Shown here: in pieces, positions 48,501-56,339 of the stretch
Layout: the number at the start of each line of letters is the position of its first letter
Position numbering within the stretch: the first letter of the stretch is position 1
Assembly (NCBI GenBank): GCA_016165875.1
Contig: JABBOT010000013.1
Coordinates: 8,912,909 to 8,976,908 of the forward strand
DNA length: 64,000 nt
Direction: 5' to 3'
DNA from: Acanthopleura granulata
Lineage: Eukaryota; Mollusca; Polyplacophora; Chitonida; Chitonidae
The notes under the pieces: model-generated
Database searches by the model: none
What the model was told of the DNA's origin: nothing
The model's input: the letters and a program-made list of their open reading frames with translations, nothing else
Made by a program: the position numbers and the translations under genes

Positions 48501-51500
48501 GTCCACATACCCAGAGAATGCTACGAATAGTGTCCGGCTGCTAAAAGCAAACAGTCACAAGGTTCCAGATTTCTTCCTTTTCTTTTCCCATGGAAAAAGC
48601 GTATTACGGAGCTCAGTGTGGTCGAAAACGCTACTAAAGTTAAACCAAAATAAAATGGTGATTTACCTTTAGAGTATTAATCGCCTCAAGCACTATTTTC
48701 CCATCGCGCATGACATACACTGGCTTCTTGGCGTCAATGTTTCGGTTACGATGTAGATCAAGTCCCAGTGTTTCTCCCGAGACGTTCAGTGTACAGGTTA
48801 TGTGTTCAGGAAAGCTGTCAGGTACATCACGTCTGTATCGCTCGTCGTGGTTATATAAGTTGATAATCCTCAGTGATCCATACTCTGTAACCATGAAACA
48901 TTAATTTAACAAGCATTCTGGAGGTATTGCGAAAAAAATTTACACGTCCCGTACCAGCTAGATTCATCTGGCTAGATCACGGTACATATTTCAGTGCGTT
49001 AATTCGTCATCTTTGAAAATTGTAGCATATCTTTGCATGAATCCGTCCCATTTTTTTTTCTTTTATTAAATTAATTAGGTCTTTGGTAGTTTATGTTATT
49101 TGTGGTTTAGAAAACAAGTCTTGGGATAATTTTGGATGATGTCTGGTATACGAACGTCGGTTGAGGCAAATAGATTTTGAACCTTTCCGCCGTGCGAGGA
49201 ATCCTGTCTGGTGTCTGGTCGTCGCTGGAATTTTTCACCTGACACACCAAATGATATTTGATTTGGTGTTTAGGGAAATACTAAGGATTTTTCAGCTACA
49301 CATTGTAACCTTCGTTGTTTGAAAGGTCCGTGTTTTCATTACACCAGTATTTTCTATTAGAGTTTTACAAGTACAATGATTACAGTCGCTTTGGTGGCAA
49401 AACACCGGTAATAGGAGGGAAGCGTGATCTGAATGAGGTTCACACTATTTCAAACCATGATATTACGACAACGATGACCCTTTCTTCACAGCGATAACGC
49501 CTGTCATAAGGAGGTCAGGTCTTTAGCTTGTAATTTTGCGAACATATTATAGTGCTGCAGTGTTCATGTGCACTGGAGACCGGAGCGGTGTCAGGAAAAA
49601 TGAGGAGAGGACATCAAACGGTCTGCTTCTCTTTTACAATGACCGAGCCTTCTCCGTTGTTAACATTGGGTCAGGTGTTCTACAAGGAGACGCTATTGTT
49701 TGTGGCAAACTGACAATGAGGACGTCATAATCCAGCAGGATCTTTTACTGTCAAATCGGGAGAGAGATACGTGTTGCGCTCAGCAGAAATTCAATGCCAC
49801 GTGACGTGACCCAAGTGGAGTATTTGAAATGACATTCCTCGGTGACACTTTTAATACCACAAGGAAGTTGAGACGGATGTAATCTTTTGACCCCTCCCTT
49901 GAGCTGTGAACTTCAGTGTGAGCTCCGTTTTGCAATTGTGTTACCTCAAGTCCTTTCGAGTGGCTTTCATCATAGCTGTACCACAAAGCCTAATGAGACA
50001 GCAAAATTGAATCCTCTTGCCATCCAACCGGCACAGCTCTGAGACTTGGAAATTAAAACAAGAGCGGTGACTCTAGTGTGGAAGCTTACAAGTGGTCACT
50101 CGTACATTTACAGAGAAAAGAGCCGTTCGAAGTTTTGTTAAACTGGCTGTAGTGTGCTACATAGCATTTTCCATTATTAGAGAAAAAACTGTTATCCGTG
50201 AAAGTCACACTTTGGCTCTTTTGGTAACTAACATGCTTTGATGTAGCGGGTGAGTACTTGAGTTGTAACCAAAGCAGGTCGTTTTTCATGTGACAGAGCC
50301 CATTTACTGTTTAAATTTTCAAGTTACAGCGGTGCGGTATCTATAATGTGAAAGCTAGCGAATGCCACGGTACTGTTGTATTATGCATGCATGAGGCTAT
50401 ACTGCTAATAAACGCAGAGTGCATGTGTGTGTACTTGGCTTTTTACGTCGTACTCAACAATTTTTTAGTTACATGACGACCAGGACTCCTCAGAATATAT
50501 AAATATTGTGTCTTCTTGTGTCAGGCGAGCCCATTCCGCCATGGTGCTGCCACTGGAGCATCATGACGAAGTCACGAGGCATGACACCCCAGCCATTCAC
50601 ATTATACTGACAGCGGCCGACCAATCCTGTTTCCTTGCTCTAATCGCTCACTGCTGAAAGATAAGAGAGGCAGCAACAAGTACCATTTTTCATTTTTCAT
50701 TTTGGTATGACCCCACGCGGGATTGATCTCGGATTTTCCGACCTCGAGTCAGGCGCTGTAGCCACTGGGACACGGTCAAATATGCAAAACAGTGAATTGA
50801 GTTGGTTGTATTTAAATGGCAGCTAACCCAGGCTTACGTTAGTTCAACTGTGCATTATGAAGTTTAATTTCAACTCCTTTGGTGCGTCTCAAATATAGGG
50901 GAAATTGATGTGAAGTTACCATGCATTTACCAGCGTGATAATGACTCGGTTTCAATAGTGGTATTCAGTCTTAAGTAGCACTTCATTATTGTTATGTGCA
51001 TTTAATTATGTAACTTTTCAAATGATTGGTTTACGTGGGTGTCCAGGAGGCGACACAGTAGCCTTTATATTAATATGACGAAGTCTTTTACCAACACGAA
51101 AGAAGGTGTCCGGTGTCACTGAAATGGCGCAGTATCCGGTGTCAGATGTCTTACGACACCAACAAGTCATGGATACGTTAAATTAACAAATTGTGCAGTC
51201 CACGAGTGATATTCCATTATTTATGCAACCGCCATATATGGAAGATGTACATAGAGGTTATTACGAAAACCTTGGGGAGGTCTGTCAGCAAACTGACTTG
51301 ATGGTCGTGGGTTTCCCCAGGCCTCTGCCCGGTTTCCTCTCACCATAATGCTGGCCGCCGTCGTATAAGTGAAATATTCTTGAGTATGGTGTAACACACC
51401 AATCAAATAAATAAATAAATAAATTATTAACAATTTTTCCTTCACTACGATACTTTTCATTTACTCCGCGTTCAAGACTAAATCACCTGTCTCAGTTAAG

Positions 51501-53286
51501 AGTTTTTATTATGAGATTTGGCAGAATGTACTTCTCATGTATTAATCATTCTTGTTCTAAATAAATAAATATTAAGAAAAGCGACGAAAACACAATAGTC
51601 TATTTCCAGGTCAGCCAGCACCCTGCGGATGGTCGTGGGTTTCCCCAGGCCTCTGCCCGGTTTCCTCCCACCATAATGCTGGCCGCCGTCGTATAAGTGA
51701 AATATTCTTGAGTTTATTCTTGAATAAATAAATTATTCACAATTGTTCTTTCACGACGATACTTTTCTTTCACTCCGCGTTAAAGACTAAATCACCTGTC
51801 TCAGTTAAGAGTTCATTTGTATGAGATTTGGCAGAATATACTTCTTATGTATTATTCATTGTTGTTCTTTTCCCACGATTTTATTTTCTTTTTATTTCGT
51901 GTTAAAGGCTCTGCACCTTACTTGCAGGGCGTTGTCCTGTTTTATACTGAGTAATTCACTAGATAAGGCACGGTATTGTGGCTAGGAGGGAAAAAAGGAC
52001 ATTTTTCCGTTATCTCCGACAGTCATTGACCTACCCGTATGCAAACTGGAACGCGACAGGGGGGAGGCATGAGTTGGGTTTTATTAACCGTGCCGTTTAA
52101 TATCTCCGAACAACCTCGGCGAGTTCATATCTCATGGGTAACTATAACTTAGGTGGGGTGTAGGGGAGTGGACATATTTCGCATGGCCGCTGTATTTCAT
52201 TGTGACAACAAATTGTCCACAAACAAAGGGGTATGACTGAATTTCATCTTGTATCAACACGACCCGCTGTATCCTCCTGCCACATCACGCGGAAACAGGA
52301 CTACAAATGTCCCGGTTTTTAAACTCTCGGGCCAATTAAATGTTTATATAATGGAGATAGAACGGGTGAAATTACAGTTCTCCCCACAAAAGTAATGGAC
52401 GAGGTATGATAGCGCACGCACGCTTTAGAAATCTAATGTCATAATTTGACGGTTGACCGCTCAAACTGTAATTATAGCATGGTTTTGAATCAGACATTCG
52501 TATAGCATCCGTCAACCTAAACTGGTGTTCCCGGTCATTTATCGCAAAACCGGTTTCCAAAATCACGTTTAACATAAACTACCAAGTATGTACCCTAGAG
52601 GACTATTTGTCTAAGGCGTTTTTCTCGCTGACTGACTCCGGACAAGTCAGGCTTCAGGCTCCATTCTCTCTTCATAATTCGGCTGAGGAGGCTAAAGGAG
52701 GTTTACCAGATTCTACTTGAAAAGCGGTGGTTTGTAAAAGGGCATTTCGGTTTTCTTCACCCACAACATTCTTTGCGTGTACCCATTATCATAAAAAATT
52801 ATTGCCAGCCTCATCTTACATGAATGCATCGTAACTTTCTGGCCTTTTTACACTTTTTTGATTCAGTGCTTTGTCCTGAACGATTGCTTGAGAAATTTCT
52901 TTTCCTTTTATTGAGACATGGCCTTCATGTTTTTCTCAAAACGGAGATTAAAACCCAACAACTGTTCTGTAATTGAAAAGTTCCTAAATCTGACCTCATA
53001 CCTCAGCGGAATAATCCAGAAAATATTATGTAAATTCGTACTATCATTGGCCTCCAATGCCCTCTGTTTTAACGCGAAGATTAAAGAACAATTATTGGGG
53101 TCAGTGAACACATAAACAGAGCAGAGGTCAGAAAAGGGCTAAGGTTGAGTAAACGTAACCCTTTATCTACTTACCTCTAACAGCGTTTGCTTCCTTGAAG
53201 CTGTCGGGCAAAGTCAACATTCCCAGGTACGAATTCACCAGCATTGAAATTAGTACCAGGTGCGACACAATGCAGCGATCACCCAT
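30492..53286 (-). CDS. Secreted reprolysin (M12B) metalloprotease with six tandem PLAC-like modules
   Basis: Coding exons in order: 53175-53286, 48667-48884, 48511-48540, 47922-48011, 46406-46568, 45101-45212, 43794-43887, 42993-43070, 42537-42697, 41547-41584, 40634-40739, 39256-39420, 38133-38247, 37710-37829, 37164-37215, 36089-36241, 34450-34572, 33523-33645, 31441-31563, 30917-31039, 30492-30598. They total 2406 nt with matching phases throughout, giving 801 residues plus TAA. Order of parts: signal peptide (1 to about 21), propeptide to RIRR 217-220, catalytic domain about 222-455 with HELGHSLGAPHD 396-407 and Met-turn M421, ADAM cysteine-rich domain about 470-550, PLAC-like modules about 552-801. 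It should be an extracellular zinc endopeptidase activated by a furin-type protease. There is no thrombospondin repeat, disintegrin loop or transmembrane segment. It resembles invertebrate ADAM/ADAMTS-like enzymes; the substrate is unknown. The least certain junction is the 38247 acceptor. Confidence 0.92.
30917..34572 (-). CDS. PLAC-like modules 2-5: four 123-nt exons
   Basis: Exons 34450-34572, 33523-33645, 31441-31563 and 30917-31039 are each exactly 123 nt and phase 1-1, and encode 41-residue modules with identical spacing C-x8-C-x7-C-x8-CC-x2-C. Examples are [40 protein letters not shown] and [20 protein letters not shown]. The consensus is (Q/P)(F/Y)GD(K/R)...C...P..CY...E.LCC..C.K.KR. 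Symmetric exons of this kind can be duplicated or skipped without changing frame. Introns between them hold SINE and foldback insertions. Confidence 0.88.
32485..32660 (+). repeat. MITE-like family M fragment
   Basis: It shows GACCAGTGACGTCTAATAAA, ACATGAACAGTTACATGCAG and TTTTACTCCCTGTTG in family order. It is intronic in the metalloprotease gene. Confidence 0.55.
32785..33020 (+). repeat. SINE family A, nearly full length, with a second partial copy to 33170
   Basis: It reads CAATGCGGTCGCTGTGAGCT, CGTACGTGGGAAGGTCTGCC, ACCACAATGCTGGCCGTCGT and an AAATAAATAAATAAATAAG tail. A second, shorter copy (33070-33170) repeats the CCGTCGTATAAATGAAATAT block and tail. Confidence 0.88.
33310..33430 (+). 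repeat. MITE-like family M core
   Basis: It shows GAACAGTTAGAATAATACCC, AAACTCTCAAGAGGCGGGAT, GAGCATTTTCCAAATATCAC and TAGTTTTACTCTCTGTGATG. Confidence 0.7.
33702..33910. mobile_element. Foldback (hairpin) element with about 73-bp inverted arms
   Basis: 33702-33774 and 33838-33910 are reverse complements with a few mismatches, from GTACTCTGTAAAAAAGGCTG through GTGTACCACAGG to ACTGTAGCAAAATTGAACAT. The middle is itself palindromic around ATGTGTACTGTGGTACACAT. GTACAC words dominate. No ORF is present, so it is a non-autonomous foldback or MITE-type element in the intron between PLAC-like modules 3 and 4. Confidence 0.85.
36089..36241 (-). CDS. PLAC-like module 1 exon
   Basis: This 153-nt phase 1-1 exon has cysteine spacing C-x15-C-x10-C-x8-CC-x2-C and reads [20 protein letters not shown], close to the consensus PLAC ending of ADAMTS and lacunin proteins. 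It has a longer first loop than the four modules that follow. A sequon (NMT) is present. The inverted copy keeps it intact at 9838-9990. Confidence 0.85.
36420..36540 (+). repeat. MITE-like family M core
   Basis: It shows CATGAACAGATAGAATAACA, CAGATATCACACCGTTGTCA and AGTTGTATTCGCTGTGCATA. A reversed copy begins 50 bp further on. Confidence 0.6.
36600..36800 (-). repeat. MITE-like family M copy, reversed
   Basis: It shows GATAGTTGGTAAATGGTCGC, TTCCGGCCACATGTCAATTT and GTGTTCACGGAAGTGTTTGC, the complement of the family core. With the plus copy at 36.42 kb it forms an imperfect head-to-head pair. Confidence 0.65.
36890..37060 (-). repeat. MITE-like family M copy, reversed
   Basis: It shows GTGTGATAGTTGGCAAAGGG, AACCTGGCCTCTTGTGAATT and GTTCATGTAAGTGTTCAGTA. 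Confidence 0.65.
37164..38247 (-). CDS. Metalloprotease exons 13-15: ADAM cysteine-rich domain
   Basis: Exon 13 (38133-38247) ends [12 protein letters not shown]...FGSRSTFCR, exon 14 (37710-37829) gives [20 protein letters not shown] and ARGTSCG, and exon 15 (37164-37215) gives [11 protein letters not shown]. This is the order found in the ADAM_CR_2 domain of ADAMTS-type proteases. Exon 13 uses a GTCGGT donor and an acceptor with a weak pyrimidine tract, the weakest sites in the model, but both phases fit. Confidence 0.82.
37450..37580 (+). repeat. tRNA-related SINE or tRNA pseudogene
   Basis: CGATTAGCAGGTCCTTGACC followed by GAGGTCGCCTGTTCGAATCC looks like a tRNA half with a perfect B box (GTTCGAATCC). 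No full cloverleaf can be drawn, and the following sequence (GGTTTACGTCAGAATGTGTG) looks like a SINE body. Confidence 0.35.
38690..38890 (-). repeat. SINE family A copy, truncated
   Basis: It shows ATTTATTTACTTATTTCATG, TTTCACTTATACGACGGAAA and GGTGGGAGGAAACCGGGAAG. The core is rearranged towards the head end. Confidence 0.8.
39256..43887 (-). CDS. Metalloprotease exons 7-12: catalytic domain with zinc site
   Basis: Exons 7-12 encode the reprolysin fold: [13 protein letters not shown] (helix and strand), [32 protein letters not shown], then the active site. The zinc motif HExxHxxGxxHD is split by an intron: exon 11 (40634-40739) ends ...LAAHELGH plus two bases, and exon 12 (39256-39420) starts in the split serine codon followed by LGAPHDG. 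Exon 12 also has the Met-turn YIMTP and FSSCSIRYF, the usual end of the domain. All catalytic residues are present. Confidence 0.92.
40060..40260 (-). repeat. SINE family A copy
   Basis: It shows GGGACGGCTGCCAGCATTTT, GGGAGGAAACCGGACAGACA and a head-like end GGGTCAAAGTAATGCCGGCA. The 3' tail is missing. Confidence 0.65.
40490..40605 (-). repeat. tRNA-like SINE head or tRNA pseudogene
   Basis: The minus strand reads GGCTAGCTGGCTTTTAACCA then GTGTTCGAATCCGCCTCTGA. This gives an anticodon-loop-like CTTTTAA and a B box, but the acceptor stem does not pair. It is probably a SINE head and not a working tRNA-Lys. Confidence 0.3.
40990..41215 (-). repeat. SINE family A, nearly full length
   Basis: It shows ATTTATTTATTTCATTGGTG, GAATATTTCACTTATACAAC, CCGCAGGTTGCTGGCAGACC and AGCATGAGCTGGACTTGAAA. 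Confidence 0.88.
41630..41740 (+). repeat. MITE-like family M fragment
   Basis: It shows GTAAATTGACAAGTAGCTGG, GACCATTTACCAACGACCAC and TGGTTTTATTCACT. Confidence 0.55.
42105..42330 (-). repeat. MITE-like family M copy, reversed
   Basis: It shows GGTGTGAGAGTTGGACAAAT, GGTCTTTTGCCAGTTCCTCT, AAGGTTTTGTTTTAACTGT and a distal block ending near AGTTACTCAACATACTC. Confidence 0.65.
43355..43600 (+). repeat. SINE family A, nearly full length
   Basis: It shows CAATGCGGTTGCTGTGAGTT, AGCTCACGCTGGCTTCCTCG, AACCATAATGCTGGTAGCCG and a tail of six AAAT units. It lies in intron 7 of the metalloprotease gene. Confidence 0.88.
44510..44835 (+). repeat. Dispersed repeat, inverted partner of 14900-15270
   Basis: It matches the minus strand of 14900-15270 at moderate divergence. 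A 5' frame reads [20 protein letters not shown] and another reads [20 protein letters not shown]. Both are also open in the partner. No known family is recognised. Confidence 0.6.
44845..44960 (+). repeat. SINE family B internal fragment
   Basis: GTGTTTCTTTGTTTGATC, TGTAAGGCCTGTTGCTG and TGAGAGTTGTACTAGCCATT match 1411-1475 in order. Confidence 0.5.
45101..46568 (-). CDS. Metalloprotease exons 5-6: end of propeptide, furin site, start of catalytic domain
   Basis: Exon 5 (46406-46568) contains [20 protein letters not shown], the usual 'display of bound product' region of M12B propeptides. Exon 6 (45101-45212) contains [12 protein letters not shown], where RIRR is a proprotein-convertase site, and then [15 protein letters not shown], the first strand of the protease. 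Exon 6 is the one copied at 8932-9057. Confidence 0.88.
45500..45760 (+). repeat. SINE family A, full length reference copy
   Basis: This is the most complete copy. It has the head GGGGCCTCCGTGGCTCAGTC with a tRNA A-box-like TGGCTCAGT, AGCGCGCTATGGCAGCGCAA, the core CCTGCCAGCAACCTGCGGAT, the 3' block AAGTGAAATATTCTTGAGTA and the tail CAAATAAATAAATA. It is about 250 bp long, tRNA-derived, and inserted in intron 5 of the metalloprotease gene. Confidence 0.92.
47922..48884 (-). CDS. Metalloprotease exons 2-4: propeptide
   Basis: Exon 2 (48667-48884) carries the M12B propeptide signature [20 protein letters not shown] followed by [13 protein letters not shown]. Exon 3 (48511-48540) is a 30-nt microexon ([10 protein letters not shown]) with TTTGCTTTTAG and GTATGT sites. 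Exon 4 (47922-48011) reads [20 protein letters not shown], the propeptide block with a conserved cysteine that in related enzymes can hold the zinc. Exons 2-3 and 3-4 join in phase 0. Confidence 0.85.
50430..50760 (-). repeat. SINE family B-type copy, reversed
   Basis: TTACGTCGTACTCAACAATT and ACATGACGACCAGGACTCCT are the complement of the 3' block of the element ending at 1720. The region continues through CCATTCCGCCATGGTGCTGC to a tRNA-like end near 50740 (GCGGGATTGATCTCGGATTT). Confidence 0.55.
51270..51870 (+). repeat. Tandem duplication of a SINE family A copy plus flank (about 330 bp unit)
   Basis: Two SINE copies (51275-51425 and 51605-51735) share the variant CCCCAGGCCTCTGCCCGG. Both are followed by the same non-SINE flank (GACTAAATCACCTGTCTCAG, GAGATTTGGCAGAAT). 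Shared flank shows the pair arose by segmental duplication, not by two insertions. A third flank start may lie at about 51870. Confidence 0.85.
53175..53286 (-). CDS. Metalloprotease exon 1: start codon and signal peptide
   Basis: ATG at 53286 has A at -3 and G at +4 (AAGATGG). It opens a 37-codon exon with a hydrophobic core ([18 protein letters not shown]) typical of a secretory signal, and ends at AGAG|GTAAGT in phase 1. The next coding exon is 4.3 kb away. Confidence 0.85.
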
Positions 53287-53397
53287 CTTGTATGTAGAAA
53301 TTCTTGAATTGCTAGAATGCCTGAATTTTGGTCGATCTATGTGTGTCCAAAGAGGCCCTCTCTAAGACACTGGTTCCGAGGAAAATGTTCCTCCTCA

Positions 53398-53404
53398 TTT
53401 TATA
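53398..53404 (-). promoter_or_regulatory. Candidate TATA box of the metalloprotease gene
   Basis: TATAAAA on the minus strand lies 112 bases before the start codon, which would put transcription start near 53370 and give a 5' UTR of about 85 nt without an intron. Position and match are good, but nothing else defines a promoter here. Confidence 0.45.
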
Positions 53405-54504
53405 CTCATAGTCTGTGTCACGGGGTGCAAGCAATACGTGATTAATAACGCTTTGATCAAACAGACTCGATTGCTCTTTTGTTGAGGGCCGTGATGTAGG
53501 GAATATGTGAATTATCAGGCGGATATTCCAAAGTACGTAAATGCACGTCACGCAGGGCAAATCACTTGACCCCACCAAAATTCCACCTGACTCAAATTTC
53601 ACCCCTCCGTTTAGTAATCACCTGTTTTATAAACTATACAAGGGTCAAAAGATACAAAAGTTTCTGGGGATTTTATTACAGGATGTAATTACAGCCAGTC
53701 TAAAAGCCTGCTACCCAAAACGGGACCACTTCTCTTAAATACGTAATTTGTTATCCAAGGGCACAACAGAGTCGCCAGAACAAAAGATTGCTAAAGGAAA
53801 CTGGTACAGATAACTTTTCAAAGCAAACATATAAACTCCTGTGTTGAGTTACACAATCCGGCATATTTTAATAAGTTGCGGTCAAAACTGAATGATACAG
53901 ATCTCTATACCTGTATTTTACTTTCTTCCAGCTGGGATAAAGCGCATTATTTGCAGTAAGTCTCGGATTGGAATTTGTTTGACTCCAAAAACTGTAGTTT
54001 TCTTAAAAAACCTGAAATGATTTGAAAAAAATATGTTTTTTTTTTACAATATAGACGTCAGAAACATTTACTGGCCAATCTATCTTTTTAAGCCGGCTAT
54101 CACGCACAGATTGGGCTGTCTAACAGACAAGCCTCAATTGCGCATAGCAAACAAACCCAAACAAACATCCGACTACCACTTTAATATGCCCAAGAATATT
54201 TCGTTAAGATGCCTGCAGTCAAGTATGTGGGTCGGCGAAGCTGGGTAGTGGTAGGGAAACCACCTTCAACCGAACCAGCCGTGTTTGAAGTCGAACAAAC
54301 GATATCATTGGTCAAATGGTTATCTATTTGTTCGAGAATGACGTAGACACACTATGGGAGAAAAAGAAACATTCATGAACCGTGTATCTGACAATATATC
54401 TATATTTCCATTACAGTGTATGCTAATTTCTCTTCCTGATGTCATATGGAAAAGTTAAATAGACACTTTTTCTAACTTGACCTAAGTCCAACATTCGCAA
54501 ACCA

Positions 54505-54840
54505 CCAGATCAATATCATAGATCATATCATATCATATAACATGCCATAACCGTGCATACACCCCAACCGGATAAATATCATAAATCATATCATATCATA
54601 TATAATATGGCATAACCGTGCATACACCCCAACCGGATAAATATCATAGATCATATCATATCATATACTATGCCATAACCGTGCACACAGCCCAACCGGA
54701 TAAATATCATAGATCATATCATATCGTATATAATATGCCATAATCGTGTATACACCACAACCGGATAAATATCACCGATCATATCATATCATATATAATA
54801 TGCCATAACCGTGCACACACCCCAACCGGATAAATATCCT
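54505..54840. repeat. Tandem repeat, about 65-bp unit, five copies
   Basis: AACCGGATAAATATCAT or a variant recurs at about 54566, 54631, 54694, 54759 and 54824, spaced 63-65 bp, with ATCATATCATATCATAT inside each unit. Confidence 0.93.
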
Positions 54841-55289
54841 TATCAAACATATGCATGTATCCAGCCATGTATATATACTCTCAAGGGACAAACGGAACAT
54901 GTTCCCCCTACGATATGGCCGAAATGTTGTACACGTGACGTATAGCCATAATGATGCATTCGTTCGTTTATCAAACATAAAATCAGAACACATATAATCT
55001 CACAAAACATATGTATCAGTCGTGCATATATCTTAACCAGAAATATCCCCAAGACGGAAACGACAGTGCTATAATTCCCAAATTATCATTCGCAATCTTT
55101 GAACCCACTCTGTTAATTCAGAAGCTTAAAACATTTAAAAACACCGCACTTACACAACTATCTGTGTGCCTATAGCAGACACTCTACCACACGACAGATA
55201 GCGTCCTGTCCTATCCTATTCCCTAAAGCATATATCAACCGTACATCTTTACACTGCATCAGACAAATACTTTCGCCACACATGTCCGT

Positions 55290-56335
55290 TTATCAGACAT
55301 ATGCTGTCACAAAGAATGTGACCTCACCAGCAATGTACCCTGACCAACCATATGCTCTCACTAGATATTTACGCTGGACAACCATGTGCCCTCACCAAAA
55401 ATATAGCTTGAGCAACCAAGTGTACTCACCAAAAATATACACTGGCCAACCAAGCGTCCTCACCAGACATATATCCTGACCAACCATATGCCTTCACACG
55501 AAATACAGCCTGACCAGCGATGTGCTCTCATCACTCATATACCCTGATCAACATGTGCCCTCAACAGACATGTACCCTGACCAACAATGTGCCCTCACCA
55601 AACATGAACTCTAACCAACTATGTGACCTCACTAGACACATACACTGACCAACCATGTGTGCTCACCAGACACATACTCTGGCCAACCATGTGTCCTCAA
55701 CAGACATGTACCCTGATGAACCATGTGTCCTCACCGGACGCATACCTTGACCAACCATGTACCCTCGCCAGACACATACCCTGACCAACCATGTGTCCTC
55801 ACGAGACACATATCCTGATCATGTGTCCTCACCAAACATGTACCCTGACCAACTAAGTGACCTCACCAGACACATACACTGACCAACCATGTGACCTCAC
55901 CAGACACATACCCTGACCAACCATGTGACCTCACCAGACACATACCCTGACCAACCATGTGTCCTCACCAGGCAAGTACCCTGACCAAGCATCTGTCCTC
56001 ATCTGTACCCTGATCAACCATGTGCCCTCACCATACACATACCCTGACCAACCGTGTGTCCTCATCATTCACATACCCTGCCCAACCATATGTCCTTACC
56101 AGACACATACCCTGACCAACCATGTGCCCTCACCGGACACGTACCCTTATTAAACATGTGTCCTCACCAGAGGTGTACCCTGAGCAACGATTTGTCCTCA
56201 CCGGACAGGTACACTGACCAACCAGGTGCCCTCACCAGACATGTACCCTGACCATCTATGTGTCCTCACCAGACACATGCTCTGACTAACCATGTGTCTT
56301 CACTGGACAAGTACACTGACCAACCATGTGTCCTC
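55290..56335. repeat. 34-bp minisatellite, about 30 degenerate copies
   Basis: The unit is roughly TGACCAACCATGTGTCCTCA followed by CCAGACACATACCC, repeated about 30 times with substitutions and indels. Because 34 is not a multiple of three, every frame gives the same rotating peptide (DQPC, LTRH, MCPHQ), so its long ORFs are not genes. Confidence 0.95.
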
Positions 56336-56339
56336 GCAT

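Noticed and set aside
30492..53286. Snake-venom-type metalloproteinase or disintegrin
   Set aside because: The catalytic domain is of the same general family, but there is no disintegrin domain, and the long PLAC array and single-gene context give no evidence of a toxin role.
55290..56335. Several 60-65-codon ORFs with repeated DQPC/LTRH-type peptides
   Set aside because: They come from the 34-bp minisatellite. Since 34 is not a multiple of 3 the same peptide appears in all three frames, and nothing else suggests coding.
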